Origin: Bacteroides cutis
Lineage (GTDB): Bacteria; Bacteroidota; Bacteroidia; Bacteroidales; Bacteroidaceae
DNA: 64,000 nucleotides
Assembly: GCF_900241005.1 (NCBI RefSeq)
Contig: NZ_OEST01000004.1
Span: forward strand, 62,001 to 126,000
Direction: 5' to 3'
Part shown: piece by piece, positions 11,326-20,728 of the stretch
Numbering within the stretch: the first letter of the stretch is position 1
How the letters are laid out: each line of letters opens with the position of its first letter
Translations under genes and position numbers: made by a program
Notes under the pieces: generated by a model
What the model saw: only the letters and a program-made list of their open reading frames with translations
Told to the model about the DNA's origin: nothing
Databases searched by the model: none

Positions 11326-13680
11326 ATGAAACGACTGATACTATATATTATAGGATTGATATTTCTGGCAGGTTGTTCCACTACCAAGCATCTGCCGGAA
11401 GGAGAAATACTTTATATCGGGCAGAAACCGATGATAGTGGAAAACCGCAGTGAGACGCCGGTAGGTGAAACGGCTATGGAGGAAGTGGAAGCTGCGTTGG
11501 CTACAGCACCGAACAACGCTTTACTGGGTAGTTCGACCATACGTTATCCATTCCCTCTCGGATTGTGGGTGTATAACGGTTTTGTGAAATACAAGAAAGG
11601 TTTCGGTAAATGGATATTCAACCGTTTTGCTGCCAAGCCGGTACTCATGTCGACAGTGAACCCCGATATCCGTGAGAAGGCGGCTACAAACTTGTTGCGT
11701 GATTACGGTTACTTTAATGGAACCGTGAGTTATAAGACCTTTATCGATCCAAAGGATTCATTGAAAGCGAAGCTGCAATATACGGTAGATATGCGAAACC
11801 CTTATTTTATTGATACCGTCTATTATCGCGGTTTTACAGAGCGTACCCTGCGTATCATGGAGATGAGCCGGCGCCGTTCGCTTATCAGTCCGGGGGAACA
11901 GTTTAACGTGACGGATTTGGATGGTGAACGTACTCGTATCAGTACATTGTTGCGTAACGTAGGTTGTTATTATTTCCGTCCCGATTACCTGACTTATCAG
12001 GCTGATACCACTATGGTGCCGGGCGGTCATGTCACTATGCGGATGGTACCCGTTGCTGGTATGCCTGCTGTGGCGGAAAAACCGTTTTATGTAGGTAACA
12101 GGGCTTTTTATCTTTATGGAAAGCAGGGACAAGAACCTAATGACAGTTTGGATTATAAGGGACTGCGCATTTACTATCATGATAAGTTGCGTGTCCGTCC
12201 CAATATGCTCTACCGTTGGCTGGATTATCAGGCTTATCGGTCGAAACGCCAGGTACAGGATAGTACAGGTATGTCTCGCCGCCGTTCCATGGAACATTTA
12301 TATAGTCTGTATCGCCAGACCCGTGTACAGGAACGTTTAGCCAATGTAGGTATCTTCCGTTATCTTGAAATGCAATATACACCGCGCGACACGACTTTCG
12401 CTTCCGATACGCTCGATTTGAATATCCGTGCTGCACTGGATAAGCCATACGATGCCGAACTGGACTTCAACGTGACGATGAAAAGTAATAATCAGACTGG
12501 ACCGGGAGCTTCGTTTACTGTAACCAAGAACAATGTCTTTGGAGGTGGTGAGTCGTGGAATGTAAAACTGGACGGTTCGTATGAGTGGCAGACGGGTAAA
12601 GACCGTTCTTCTTTGATGAACAGCTATGAGTTGGGACTTTCTACCTCATTGATGTTCCCTCGTGTCGTCTTTCCCCGTTTTGGAGATAAGGAGTATGACT
12701 TCCCGGCTACTACGACCTTCAAGTTGTATGTCGACCAGTTGAACCGTGCAAAGTATTATAAATTACTGGCGTTCGGTGGAAATGCTACATACGATTTTCA
12801 GCCGAAGCCTACGAGTAAACATAGCTTTACACCCTTTAAGCTGACTTTCAATGTACTACGTAATCCAACCGAGGCTTTTAAGGAGTTACAGGATGATAAT
12901 CCTGCGCTCTATGTAAGTTTGCGTAATCAGTTTATTCCTGCCATGGAGTATACTTATACATATGACAATGCCTCTTTGCGTAAAGTGCGTAATCCTATCT
13001 GGTGGCAGACTACGCTTGCTTCGGCAGGTAATCTGACTTCATGTATTTATCGTATATTCGGTAAACCTTTCAGCGAGAGAGATAAAAAATTGATGGGGGT
13101 ACCTTTTGCGCAATTCCTGAAGTTGAACAGTGAGTTCCGTTATCATTATAAGATTGACAAGAACCAAATGATAGCTTCCCGTATTGCGGGTGGGGTGATA
13201 TGGTCGTATGGAAATGCGTTGGCTGCCCCTTATACCGAGCAGTTCTATATCGGAGGTGCCAATAGTATTCGTGCGTTCTCGGCGCGTAGTGTAGGTCCCG
13301 GTGGATATGTGCCGGATAAAGAGAGTAAGTATTCCTTTATTAACCATGTGGGTGATATCCGCATGGAGGCCAATATAGAATATCGTTTCCGTATTCTCGG
13401 TGACCTGCATGGAGCGGTATTCCTGGATGCGGGCAATGTCTGGCTGATGCGTAAGGATGAAGCGCGGCCCGGTGGTGAACTGACTCTAAAGAATTTCCCG
13501 AAACAGATAGCTCTGGGCACGGGTACGGGATTACGATATGATTTGGATTTTCTCGTTTTCCGTCTGGATTTAGGTATCGGTCTGCATGATCCGTATGATA
13601 CCGGTAAGTCGGGATATTACAATATTCCAAAGTTCAAGGATAGCTTGGCGCTACACTTCGCTATCGGTTATCCGTTCTGA
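11326..13680 (+). CDS. Omp85-family outer-membrane protein (BamA/TamA-like), lipoprotein
   Basis: A 784-residue protein from the ATG at 11326. A GTG further upstream would precede the signal, and MKRLILYIIGLIFLAGCSTTKHLPEG is a standard lipoprotein leader with lipobox LAGC, so the ATG is preferred. Residues ~20-330 hold POTRA-like segments. The C-terminal half is a barrel with Omp85 features: GGANSIRAFSARSVGPGGY, NIEYRFRILGDLHGAVFLDAGNVW, and a terminal aromatic ending (HFAIGYPF). It probably inserts or assembles envelope components together with the TamB-like protein encoded just upstream. A lipidated N-terminus differs from E. coli TamA. Confidence 0.87.
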   Translation: MKRLILYIIGLIFLAGCSTTKHLPEGEILYIGQKPMIVENRSETPVGETAMEEVEAALATAPNNALLGSSTIRYPFPLGLWVYNGFVKYKKGFGKWIFNRFAAKPVLMSTVNPDIREKAATNLLRDYGYFNGTVSYKTFIDPKDSLKAKLQYTVDMRNPYFIDTVYYRGFTERTLRIMEMSRRRSLISPGEQFNVTDLDGERTRISTLLRNVGCYYFRPDYLTYQADTTMVPGGHVTMRMVPVAGMPAVAEKPFYVGNRAFYLYGKQGQEPNDSLDYKGLRIYYHDKLRVRPNMLYRWLDYQAYRSKRQVQDSTGMSRRRSMEHLYSLYRQTRVQERLANVGIFRYLEMQYTPRDTTFASDTLDLNIRAALDKPYDAELDFNVTMKSNNQTGPGASFTVTKNNVFGGGESWNVKLDGSYEWQTGKDRSSLMNSYELGLSTSLMFPRVVFPRFGDKEYDFPATTTFKLYVDQLNRAKYYKLLAFGGNATYDFQPKPTSKHSFTPFKLTFNVLRNPTEAFKELQDDNPALYVSLRNQFIPAMEYTYTYDNASLRKVRNPIWWQTTLASAGNLTSCIYRIFGKPFSERDKKLMGVPFAQFLKLNSEFRYHYKIDKNQMIASRIAGGVIWSYGNALAAPYTEQFYIGGANSIRAFSARSVGPGGYVPDKESKYSFINHVGDIRMEANIEYRFRILGDLHGAVFLDAGNVWLMRKDEARPGGELTLKNFPKQIALGTGTGLRYDLDFLVFRLDLGIGLHDPYDTGKSGYYNIPKFKDSLALHFAIGYPF

Positions 13681-13769
13681 TGGGTTAAAAGTGGAAGTGA
13701 TAATATCTATTTTTGTACGATTGTAGCAAAGAATGAACTAAAATTCCCTTCTTCTGATTTTAATTTTTG

Positions 13770-13777
13770 TACATTTG
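13770..13777 (+). promoter_or_regulatory. Bacteroides -7 promoter box of the nucleotidyltransferase gene
   Basis: TACATTTG matches TAnnTTTG exactly, 49 nt upstream of the ATG at 13826. TTCTG about 20 nt further upstream could be a weak -33 element. Confidence 0.6.
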
Positions 13778-13825
13778 CCAACGTAATCAACTATGATGAA
13801 CTAACCTTTTTAAATAATAACTAAT

Positions 13826-14737
13826 ATGAAACCAACTTTATTCTTATTGGCTGCCGGTATGGGTAGCCGTTATGGTGGCTTGAAACAGTTGGACGGTCTG
13901 GGTCCTAACGGTGAAACTATTATGGATTATTCCATTTACGATGCGATCAATGCCGGATTCGGTAAGCTCGTTTTTGTGATCCGTAAAGATTTTGAACAAG
14001 ATTTCCGTGATAAGATTATTTCTAAATACGAAGGTCATATTCCGTGTGAAATGGTGTTCCAAGGGTTGGATGCTCTCCCTGAAGGTTTTACTTGTCCGGC
14101 AGACCGTACCAAACCTTGGGGAACCAACCATGCTGTAATGATGGGGGCTGATGTAATTAAAGAACCGTTTGCCGTTATCAACTGCGATGATTTCTATGGC
14201 CGTGATTCTTTTCAGGTAATGGGTAAATTCCTTTCCGCACTTCCCGAAGGTTCAAAGAATGTATATTCTATGGTAGGTTTCCGTATTGGAAATACATTGA
14301 GTGAGAGCGGTACTGTATCTCGTGGCCTTTGTGGAACAGATGCCAATAATCTCTTGACCTCTGTTGTAGAACGTACCAAAATTCAACGTATGGATGGAGA
14401 GGTGAAGTATATTGATGATAACGGTGAGTGGACATCTACTCCTGACACTACTCCGGTCAGCATGAACTTCTGGGGCTTTACTCCCGACTATTTCGCTTAC
14501 AGTCAGGAATTTTTTAAGACATTCCTCAGTGACCCGAAGAATATGGAAAATCTCAAGAGTGAATTCTTTATTCCATTGATGGTTGATAAGTTGATTAACG
14601 ATGGTACTGCCACAGTGGAAGTTCTTGATACGAACAGTAAGTGGTTCGGTGTAACTTATCCTGAAGATCGTCAAAGTGTGGTCGATAAAATCCAGGCGTT
14701 GGTGGATGCCGGAGAATATCCTGCTAAACTTTTCTAA
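13826..14737 (+). CDS. Sugar-phosphate nucleotidyltransferase (NTP_transferase family)
   Basis: A 303-residue cytoplasmic protein that opens with the nucleotide-binding signature LFLLAAGMGSRYGGLKQLDGLGPNGETIMDY (residues 5-35). It continues with TKPWGTNHAVMMGADVIKEPFAVINCDDFYG, where the aspartates of CDD would bind metal and sugar nucleotide. Such enzymes join a nucleoside triphosphate and a sugar 1-phosphate; the sugar is not identifiable from sequence. It is a single-gene transcription unit bounded by its own promoter box and a perfect terminator. It lacks the left-handed helix domain of GlmU-type enzymes. Confidence 0.82.
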   Translation: MKPTLFLLAAGMGSRYGGLKQLDGLGPNGETIMDYSIYDAINAGFGKLVFVIRKDFEQDFRDKIISKYEGHIPCEMVFQGLDALPEGFTCPADRTKPWGTNHAVMMGADVIKEPFAVINCDDFYGRDSFQVMGKFLSALPEGSKNVYSMVGFRIGNTLSESGTVSRGLCGTDANNLLTSVVERTKIQRMDGEVKYIDDNGEWTSTPDTTPVSMNFWGFTPDYFAYSQEFFKTFLSDPKNMENLKSEFFIPLMVDKLINDGTATVEVLDTNSKWFGVTYPEDRQSVVDKIQALVDAGEYPAKLF

Positions 14738-14798
14738 AGCTGTATAATCGTTTCACATGCTCCTGCTACGGTGGTGTGTGGTGAAGATAAATATTTTG

Positions 14799-14826
14799 CC
14801 TGCGCAGTTTCTGCGCAGGTTTTTTA
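14799..14826 (+). terminator. Rho-independent terminator of the nucleotidyltransferase gene
   Basis: A perfect 9-bp stem CCTGCGCAG/CTGCGCAGG with a TTT loop is followed by seven T residues. The rest of the spacer to 15023 holds only short imperfect hairpins and no gene. Confidence 0.93.
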
Positions 14827-15023
14827 TTAACAGTCGTTCTGCATCAAGATTAAAGGGGGGGAAGTTGCGTCCAGTAGTAATATATGAACAGTTTATTATG
14901 CCAGATTATAATCAATAGCATGTAGTTCCGCTACTCCTTTCGGTACTGGAACCGAATTCCCATTGCAACTGAAGTTAACTTACATGACGATGGTGAGCTA
15001 CGGACTGTTTGTCATGTCATGGT

Positions 15024-15920
15024 TTATGCCGGTCCGGCATTCCGGTAATCTATCGGTGACATTCCCGCCCGGCGTTTGAAGAACTTACCAAAAGAGGACT
15101 GGTCGGCAAAGTTCAGGGCACTGGCTATTTCCTGCACGGACAGTTTGGAGCAGGTAAGCAGGTTGCGCGCTTCGCTGAAGAGCATTTCAAAGATAAAGTC
15201 ACTGGCACTCTGTCCTGTGACGCGTTTCACTATTAACGTAAGGTAGTGGGGTGAGAGGTTGAGGCGTGACGCGTAGAAATCTACTTTATGTTCCCTGTGA
15301 TAGTGCTGTACCAATAGTTCGATAAAAGAGCGGATAATTCCCTCTTGGCGGGTCAGGTTGACGTCGTCGTTTTGGATAACCTGCCGATCAATGATGTCGC
15401 TCAAGTCGAGATAGAAGGCGAATAGCGTATTTAGTATCACCTCCTTGTAGTGTCGGTGGGTGGTGTTGCCGATTGCCCGGTTGATGGTGGATAATCGTGT
15501 AGACAGAAGAGAGAAATCCGGATTGCTCATCATGAGTATGGGGTCGTTGTATAGCTTTACGCCATATCTGATTCGTTTGTAAATCATATCGGTAGAGTCC
15601 ATTTCCTCCATAAAATCCTTGCTGACCATGAGGCAAAGACAGCTGAAATCGGGACTCCAGTTCTCGAAGTTGAACAGGTGCGAGGCTGAAAGGACAAGTA
15701 TTGTATGGGTGGCAACCGGATGAGGCTTGTGGTTGATATTTGCACGGGATGTTCCAGATAAAACCAATATGCAGACGGATGCTTTGAAGAATACCGGAGA
15801 AGACAGATGTTGCCGGATACCGTTGGCGTCCAATTCAAAGCAGTTGATTTTCCTGCGCATGATTTCTGTATATCCCTGCACAAAGTCGTTAATACTTTTG
15901 ATATGAACGGTACGCTTCAT
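15024..15920 (-). CDS. AraC-family transcriptional regulator
   Basis: A 298-residue protein with an N-terminal cupin-like sensing region (residues ~30-120) and a C-terminal AraC DNA-binding domain of two helix-turn-helix motifs. The first is DFYASRLNLSPHYLTLIVKRVTGQSASDFI. The second is LSVQEIASALNFADQSSFGKFFKRRAGMSPIDYR, the classic AraC signature. It is divergent from the TolC-HlyD-MFS efflux operon with a 172-bp shared spacer, so it is probably that operon's regulator. It starts at an ATG 38 nt downstream of an exact -7 box. It is distantly similar to the truncated AraC gene at 20729-21370. Confidence 0.9.
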   Translation of the reverse strand: MKRTVHIKSINDFVQGYTEIMRRKINCFELDANGIRQHLSSPVFFKASVCILVLSGTSRANINHKPHPVATHTILVLSASHLFNFENWSPDFSCLCLMVSKDFMEEMDSTDMIYKRIRYGVKLYNDPILMMSNPDFSLLSTRLSTINRAIGNTTHRHYKEVILNTLFAFYLDLSDIIDRQVIQNDDVNLTRQEGIIRSFIELLVQHYHREHKVDFYASRLNLSPHYLTLIVKRVTGQSASDFIFEMLFSEARNLLTCSKLSVQEIASALNFADQSSFGKFFKRRAGMSPIDYRNAGPA

Positions 15921-15958
15921 GATTCAATCCTTCCTTTTTATTCTTGTTTATTTCCGTG

Positions 15959-15966
15959 CAAAGGTA
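15959..15966 (-). promoter_or_regulatory. Bacteroides -7 promoter box of the AraC gene
   Basis: The minus strand reads TACCTTTG, an exact match to TAnnTTTG, 38 nt upstream of the ATG at 15920. Confidence 0.65.
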
Positions 15967-15979
15967 CTCAAAAACTGCG

Positions 15980-16002
15980 AATTGGTACAAATAAAACCAA
16001 TT
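15980..16002. promoter_or_regulatory. Inverted repeat in the AraC/efflux divergent spacer, candidate operator
   Basis: AATTGGT and ACCAATT form a perfect 7-bp inverted repeat with a 9-nt centre. It lies just upstream of the AraC -7 box and between the two divergent genes. The position fits an operator for the AraC protein, but this is inference; AraC proteins more often bind direct repeats. Confidence 0.35.
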
Positions 16003-16092
16003 TTGTGTAATTTGGAATTTCAAGGAATAAGGCCTTTTGTCGAACTTTGTCGCCGGTTTTCGTTACAATAAGAACATTATATAGGTATTGGT

Positions 16093-17412
16093 ATGACTAA
16101 AACATTCAAAGTCCTATTCCTTTTTTTAGGAATGGGCAGTGACATTTGTATTTCGGCTCAAACCCCTTCGAACTGTGTTTTGAGTATAGAGAGGATGTTC
16201 GAACTGGCTGATAGGAACAGCCGTAGTATCCGGACTTTTGATTTGGCAGAACAGGAAGCCGCCCAAGCGATAAAGGTGGCGAAGAATGCCCTGCTCCCTT
16301 CGATTGACGTGTCACTTTCCGCCAGTTATCTGGGCGATGCCTGCATCATCGACCGTGACTTTTCCGGCGGCGTAAATGCCCCTATGCCGCACTTCGGGAA
16401 TAACTTAGCTATCGAAGCCTCGCAAGTGCTGTATGCTGGCGGAGCTATCACGAGCAACATCACATTGGCAAAACTCCGCCAACAAGTAGCGCAGTTGGAT
16501 AAGGACAAGAACCGGCAGGACATCCGCTTCCTCCTGGTGGGTAACTATCTGGAGCTGTACAAGCTGCGCAACCAGGCGGAAGTCTATCAGCAGAATATCG
16601 AACAGACCAGGCGCCTGCTGGCCGATATCACGGCAAAGGAACGGGAAGGTCTTGCCTTGAAGAACGATATCACCCGCTATGAATTGCAACTGAAGTCCCT
16701 GGAACTGGCGCTGACGCAGATTGAGAACAGCCGGATTATCATCAACAACCAGCTTGTCACCATTGTGGGGTTGCCGCAGGAGACGGTCATTGGCATTGAC
16801 ACCTGCCTCCTTGATAAACTTCCTCCCGTCTTCCCCGAAACGGAATGGCAGAATATGGCTGCCGACTGGCTCCCTGCCTTGAAGCAAGCGGAACTGGGCA
16901 TCCGACAATCCCGGCAGGGCGAGAAACTGGCGAAGTCCGAACGTCTGCCGTCCGTCGCCTTGTTTGCCGCAAACCTGCTTGATGGTCCGATTACCATTGA
17001 AGTGCCGCCCATCAACAAGAACTTGAATTATTGGTACCTCGGGGTAGGGGTGAAGTTCAATATCGCCTCCATCTATCAGTCCGGCAAGAACATCCGCAAG
17101 GCGAAGATTGCCACACAGCGTGCCGTGGAGAGCAAAAATCTGCTGCAAGAGAACGTGCAGACCGATATCAAGGCTGCATATATCCGCTTCGGTGAAGCCT
17201 TCACCATTTACGACACACAGATAAAGAGCCTCGAACTGGCCAACCAGAATTATGATATCATCCGCAATCGCTATCTGCACGAACTGGCGCTGATTACGGA
17301 TATGCTCGATGCCAGCAACTCCAAACTGAGCGCGGAGTTGCAGGTGGCGAACGCACGGATTAATATTCTGTTTAATTACTTCAAGTTGAAGAAGGCGGTG
17401 GGAAGTTTATGA
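16093..17412 (+). CDS. TolC-family outer-membrane efflux protein
   Basis: A 439-residue protein with a signal peptide ending at about ISAQ. It then has two repeats of the outer-membrane efflux fold: long amphipathic helices (SIRTFDLAEQEAAQAIKVAKNALLPSIDVSLSASYLGD in the first half, GEKLAKSERLPSVALFAANLLDGP in the second) around short beta strands. It forms the outer-membrane channel of a tripartite pump with the HlyD and MFS proteins encoded next. It is the first gene of the operon. Base composition looks GC-richer than in flanking genes, with many codons ending in C or G. Confidence 0.9.
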   Translation: MTKTFKVLFLFLGMGSDICISAQTPSNCVLSIERMFELADRNSRSIRTFDLAEQEAAQAIKVAKNALLPSIDVSLSASYLGDACIIDRDFSGGVNAPMPHFGNNLAIEASQVLYAGGAITSNITLAKLRQQVAQLDKDKNRQDIRFLLVGNYLELYKLRNQAEVYQQNIEQTRRLLADITAKEREGLALKNDITRYELQLKSLELALTQIENSRIIINNQLVTIVGLPQETVIGIDTCLLDKLPPVFPETEWQNMAADWLPALKQAELGIRQSRQGEKLAKSERLPSVALFAANLLDGPITIEVPPINKNLNYWYLGVGVKFNIASIYQSGKNIRKAKIATQRAVESKNLLQENVQTDIKAAYIRFGEAFTIYDTQIKSLELANQNYDIIRNRYLHELALITDMLDASNSKLSAELQVANARINILFNYFKLKKAVGSL

Positions 17413-17506
17413 CCCCTCGGGTCCTCTGAAGGGGGATACTCCAATAACAAAATATATTAAGTAACACTATCCCCCTTCCCCTTTAGGGGGTCTGGGGGGG
17501 ATGAAA
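17413..17506. repeat. Intergenic inverted repeat between tolC-like and hlyD-like genes
   Basis: AAGGGGGATA and TATCCCCCTT form a 10-bp perfect inverted repeat about 36 nt apart. The outer flanks (ACCCCTCGGGTCCTCTGAAGG and CCCCTTTAGGGGGTCTGGGG) hold further short hairpins. Related CCTCTAAGGG-type sequence occurs at 23920-24015. It may be a dispersed intergenic repeat, or an attenuating hairpin inside the operon. Confidence 0.5.
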
Positions 17507-17517
17507 AATAAATAGCA

Positions 17518-18552
17518 ATGAAGCACAAGACTAAAAAGTTAATCTACAACATCGTAGTAATCCTCCTTATCCTGGCAGGCATCTGTTGGGTAAGTTCCCG
17601 TTTCATCCACCTGGGCAATGTGGAGTTCACCGACAACGCACAAGTGAAGCAACTCATCGTCCCCGTGAACTCCCGCGTACAGGGCTTTATCAAGGAAATC
17701 CGCTTTGCAGAGAACCAGACGGTGCGCAAGGGCGATACCTTGGCTCTGATAGAAGATACCGAATACCGTTTCCGTCTGGCACAGGCAGAGGCGGACTATC
17801 AGAACGCCTTGTCCGGCAAGTCGGCCATGACGACCACGATAAACACTACGCAGAACAATATCTCCGTATCCGATGCCACCATCCAGGAAGCCCGCATCCG
17901 TATGGAGAATGCCGAGCGCGAGTACAACCGCTACAAGAACCTTTTTGAGCAGGAAGCCGTCACCCGACAGCAATACGACGGGGTGAAGACGAACTATGAT
18001 GCGCTGAAAGCACGCTATGAAGTGCTGCTGCGCCAGAAGCAATCCACCACGCTCGTGAAGCAGGAGCAGACGCAGCGCCTCGACCAGACCGTAGCCGGCA
18101 TACAACTTGCCGAGGCAGCCCTTGCCTTGGCGAAGCTGAACCTGTCCTATACCGTCATCCTTGCCCCTTGCGACGGAACCACCGGACGCAAGAACATCCA
18201 GGAAGGGCAGTTGATACAGCCCGGACAAACCATTGTCGATGTGGTCGATGCCAACGACCGTTGGATTATCGCCAACTACAAGGAGACGCAGACCGCGAAT
18301 ATCAAGGAAGGGAATCCGGTCGAGATAGAAGTCGATGCCATTCCCGGCGTAACCTTCCGTGGAGTGGTGAAGTCACTGTCGCGTGCCACGGGTGCCAGTT
18401 TCTCCCTGCTTCCGCAGGACAACTCCGCCGGAAACTTCGTAAAGATAGAACAGCGTATCCCCGTCCGCATCGAGTTTGCGCCGGACAATCGCCCCGAAGA
18501 CATGAGCCGCCTCTGCGCCGGTATGAACGTAGAATGTGAAGTAAACTATTAA
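17518..18552 (+). CDS. HlyD/EmrA-family membrane fusion protein
   Basis: A 344-residue periplasmic adaptor with one N-terminal membrane anchor (LIYNIVVILLILAGICWVSS, residues 8-27). A biotinyl-lipoyl half-motif follows (VNSRVQGFIKEIRFAENQTVRKGDTLALIED), then a long alpha-hairpin (residues ~75-180). The second lipoyl half is APCDGTTGRKNIQEGQLIQPGQTIVDVVDANDRWIIANYKETQ, and a beta-barrel domain ends the protein. The layout matches EmrA-type adaptors that link MFS pumps to TolC channels. It sits 105 nt after the TolC-like gene and 4 nt before the MFS gene, so it is a co-expressed subunit. It shares the GC-rich codon use of the block. Confidence 0.92.
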   Translation: MKHKTKKLIYNIVVILLILAGICWVSSRFIHLGNVEFTDNAQVKQLIVPVNSRVQGFIKEIRFAENQTVRKGDTLALIEDTEYRFRLAQAEADYQNALSGKSAMTTTINTTQNNISVSDATIQEARIRMENAEREYNRYKNLFEQEAVTRQQYDGVKTNYDALKARYEVLLRQKQSTTLVKQEQTQRLDQTVAGIQLAEAALALAKLNLSYTVILAPCDGTTGRKNIQEGQLIQPGQTIVDVVDANDRWIIANYKETQTANIKEGNPVEIEVDAIPGVTFRGVVKSLSRATGASFSLLPQDNSAGNFVKIEQRIPVRIEFAPDNRPEDMSRLCAGMNVECEVNY

Positions 18553-18556
18553 TCCC

Positions 18557-20128
18557 ATGCACGAAACAGGACCTTTTTCCATCCCCGCTATCCGCAGCTT
18601 CGTCCCGGAGCGGTGGAAGCCGTGGATCATCATCTTCATGGTCATCATCTTCCAACTGTCCGGCGGCGTCTATATGGCGGCGGCGGGCGAGATGGTGGGC
18701 TCGCTGGCATTGATGCAGGAGGATATCATGATGGCGGGCTACGCCTCAATGGCTGGCATGGCGCTGACGTTTGCCGTCATGTTCCGGCTCAAGTTCCAGT
18801 TCACCTCGAAGGTGGCGTTCCTCACCTGCTGCACGGCGCTCATCGTCTGTAATCTGGTTTGCGTCCATACGGATTGCGTGCCCCTGCTTGTGGGAGTCAG
18901 CTTCATTTCGGGCTTCTTCCGCATGTGGGCTACCTTTGAATGCAACTCCACGATACAGCTCTGGCTCACCCCGAAGCGCGACCTTTCCATCTTCTTCTGC
19001 TTCATCTACCTGTTGGTGAACAGTTGTATACAGCTTTCGGGGCTTGCCACGATTTACGTTTCCTACTTCTCGAAGTGGGAGTATATGCATTGGTTCATCA
19101 TCGGGCTGCTGGGCTTCGTGATGCTGCTTGTCATGCTGCTTTTCCGTAATATCCGCGTGCTGCGCCGCTTGCCGCTCTACGGTATCGACTGGCTGGGCGC
19201 GTTGCTGTGGGGACTGACGTTGCTATGTATCGTCTTTGTCTGTCTTTACGGCAACCATTACGACTGGTTCGAGTCCGACTGCATCCGCATGGCCACGCTT
19301 GCGGGACTGGCGATGCTGCTGCTCAACATCTGGCGGGCATCCTTCATCCGCCATCCGTTCATTGCGCTCCGGACATTCGGCTACCGCATGGTGTGGCTGC
19401 CCTTCCTTCTTTATATACTGATAGATTTCCTGCTGTCCCCCTCGCACCTGCTGGAACACATCTATCTGGAAGGTGTCTTGGGGTACGATTCGCTGAACAC
19501 GGTTTCACTGAATTGGGTGGTACTGCTCGGCATCGTGACGGGGGCGCTGTTCACCTGGCGGACGTTCGCCTTGCGCAAGTGGAGCTATAAAGTGATGACG
19601 GTCATTGCTTTTTCCGCTATCGTGGGCTATCTGGCGATATTCTATTTCACTATCGACTACAATCTGCCCAAGTCGACACTGGTGCTGCCCATCTTCCTGC
19701 GCGGCTTCGGCTATGTCATTATTGCGATTTGTTTCCTTACCGCCCTGTCCCGTGTGCCGTTCGAGCACTTCTTCCAGGCAGTAGGCGTGCAGGCGTTTGT
19801 TAGCGCAACCTTCGGTGGGGTACTGGGTGCGGCTGTGCTGACCGAACTGCTGAAGTTCACGCTGAAACGCAATGCCATGCTCCTCGGTGCAAACCTCGAC
19901 CACGTCAACCCCCTTGCCTCGCGTCTTCCCTTGGGGCAACTCTACGGCGCCGTGCAGCAACAGGCTCTCATGGTGTCGATGAAAGAGATATTCGGGTGGC
20001 TCACGCTGTTAGGATTATTCTGCCTGCTCCTGTTCCTGGTGAACGAAAGCAAGGTGCGTCCGCAGAATGCCATCCACCCCACCTATAAGGCGATACGCCG
20101 GCTGATGAAGCGCGAGGCTATTTCGTAA
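18557..20128 (+). CDS. MFS transporter, EmrB/DHA2-like drug efflux permease
   Basis: A 523-residue polytopic protein with about 14 hydrophobic segments (for example WIIIFMVIIFQLSGGVYMAAAGEMVGSLAL, ALLWGLTLLCIVFVCLY, LPIFLRGFGYVIIAICFLTAL). It fits the 14-TM DHA2 group, which works with an EmrA adaptor and a TolC channel to expel drugs, bile acids or fatty acids by proton antiport. The preceding two genes supply those partners. The substrate is unknown. The last 11 nt overlap the convergent glutathione peroxidase gene. Codon use is GC-rich. Confidence 0.87.
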   Translation: MHETGPFSIPAIRSFVPERWKPWIIIFMVIIFQLSGGVYMAAAGEMVGSLALMQEDIMMAGYASMAGMALTFAVMFRLKFQFTSKVAFLTCCTALIVCNLVCVHTDCVPLLVGVSFISGFFRMWATFECNSTIQLWLTPKRDLSIFFCFIYLLVNSCIQLSGLATIYVSYFSKWEYMHWFIIGLLGFVMLLVMLLFRNIRVLRRLPLYGIDWLGALLWGLTLLCIVFVCLYGNHYDWFESDCIRMATLAGLAMLLLNIWRASFIRHPFIALRTFGYRMVWLPFLLYILIDFLLSPSHLLEHIYLEGVLGYDSLNTVSLNWVVLLGIVTGALFTWRTFALRKWSYKVMTVIAFSAIVGYLAIFYFTIDYNLPKSTLVLPIFLRGFGYVIIAICFLTALSRVPFEHFFQAVGVQAFVSATFGGVLGAAVLTELLKFTLKRNAMLLGANLDHVNPLASRLPLGQLYGAVQQQALMVSMKEIFGWLTLLGLFCLLLFLVNESKVRPQNAIHPTYKAIRRLMKREAIS

Positions 20129-20657
20129 TCCAACCGACGATTTCCTCGGACATCGGGTCGGTGGTAGAGCCGTAGGAAGCCACCCATTTCCCGTTTTCGT
20201 CAATCAGGAACTTATGGAAGTTCCATCCCACTTTGGCGTCCTCCACCCCATTCTCACTCTTCTGCGTGAGCCATTGGTACAAGGGCGCCACGTCTTTTCC
20301 CTTTACTGAAATCTTTGCCATCATGGGGAAGGTGACGCCGTAGTTGGTGGTGCAGAATGCCTTGATTTCTTCATTGCTGCCCGGTTCCTGGTGCAGGAAG
20401 TTGTTGGCGGGGAAGCCGATAACTACGAAATTGTTTTTCCCGTAGGTTTTGTAAAGTTCTTCAAGCTTGGCATACTGTGGTGTGAAACCGCATTTGGAGG
20501 CAACGTTCACCACCAGAACCTTCTTCCCCTTGAACGTGGAGAGCGGCAGGTCTTTGCCGTCGATGGTTTTTACTGTGAAGTCATAGAAACTCTTTTGCTG
20601 GGCTTGTACAGTTGTTACCATAATTGTAAGGATTAGGGTTATAAAAAAAGTTTTCAT
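20118..20657 (-). CDS. Glutathione peroxidase family protein, secreted
   Basis: A 179-residue peroxidase. The ATG at 20657 is chosen because it starts a proper signal peptide (MKTFFITLILTIMVTTVQAQ); longer frames add charged residues in front. The peroxidatic cysteine is in NVASKCGFTPQY, followed by GFPANNFLHQEPGSNEEI with the conserved Asn/Gln environment and WNFHKFLIDENG with the conserved Trp-Asn. It is a cysteine enzyme, not selenocysteine, probably thioredoxin-dependent, reducing peroxides in the periplasm. It is convergent with the MFS gene and overlaps its end by 11 nt. A truncated AraC gene lies immediately upstream on the same strand. Confidence 0.9.
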   Translation of the reverse strand: MKTFFITLILTIMVTTVQAQQKSFYDFTVKTIDGKDLPLSTFKGKKVLVVNVASKCGFTPQYAKLEELYKTYGKNNFVVIGFPANNFLHQEPGSNEEIKAFCTTNYGVTFPMMAKISVKGKDVAPLYQWLTQKSENGVEDAKVGWNFHKFLIDENGKWVASYGSTTDPMSEEIVGWITK

Positions 20658-20728
20658 ACCGATATTTGTTAGGTTTAGGATAGTAACAACGGGAGAGGGG
20701 GGAAAGTTGATGCGGGATGCGTTTCTTC

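Noticed and set aside
14860..15010. A further 22-nt palindromic array in the spacer before the AraC gene
   Set aside because: Short complementary pieces (GTTCC/GGAAC, CGGT/ACCG) occur but do not fall on a 22-nt period or share arms.
16405..17280. 291-codon antisense frame over the TolC-like gene, and a similar 229-codon one over the HlyD-like gene (17539-18228)
   Set aside because: Both are shadows produced by the GC-rich third positions of the real genes, with no recognisable motifs.
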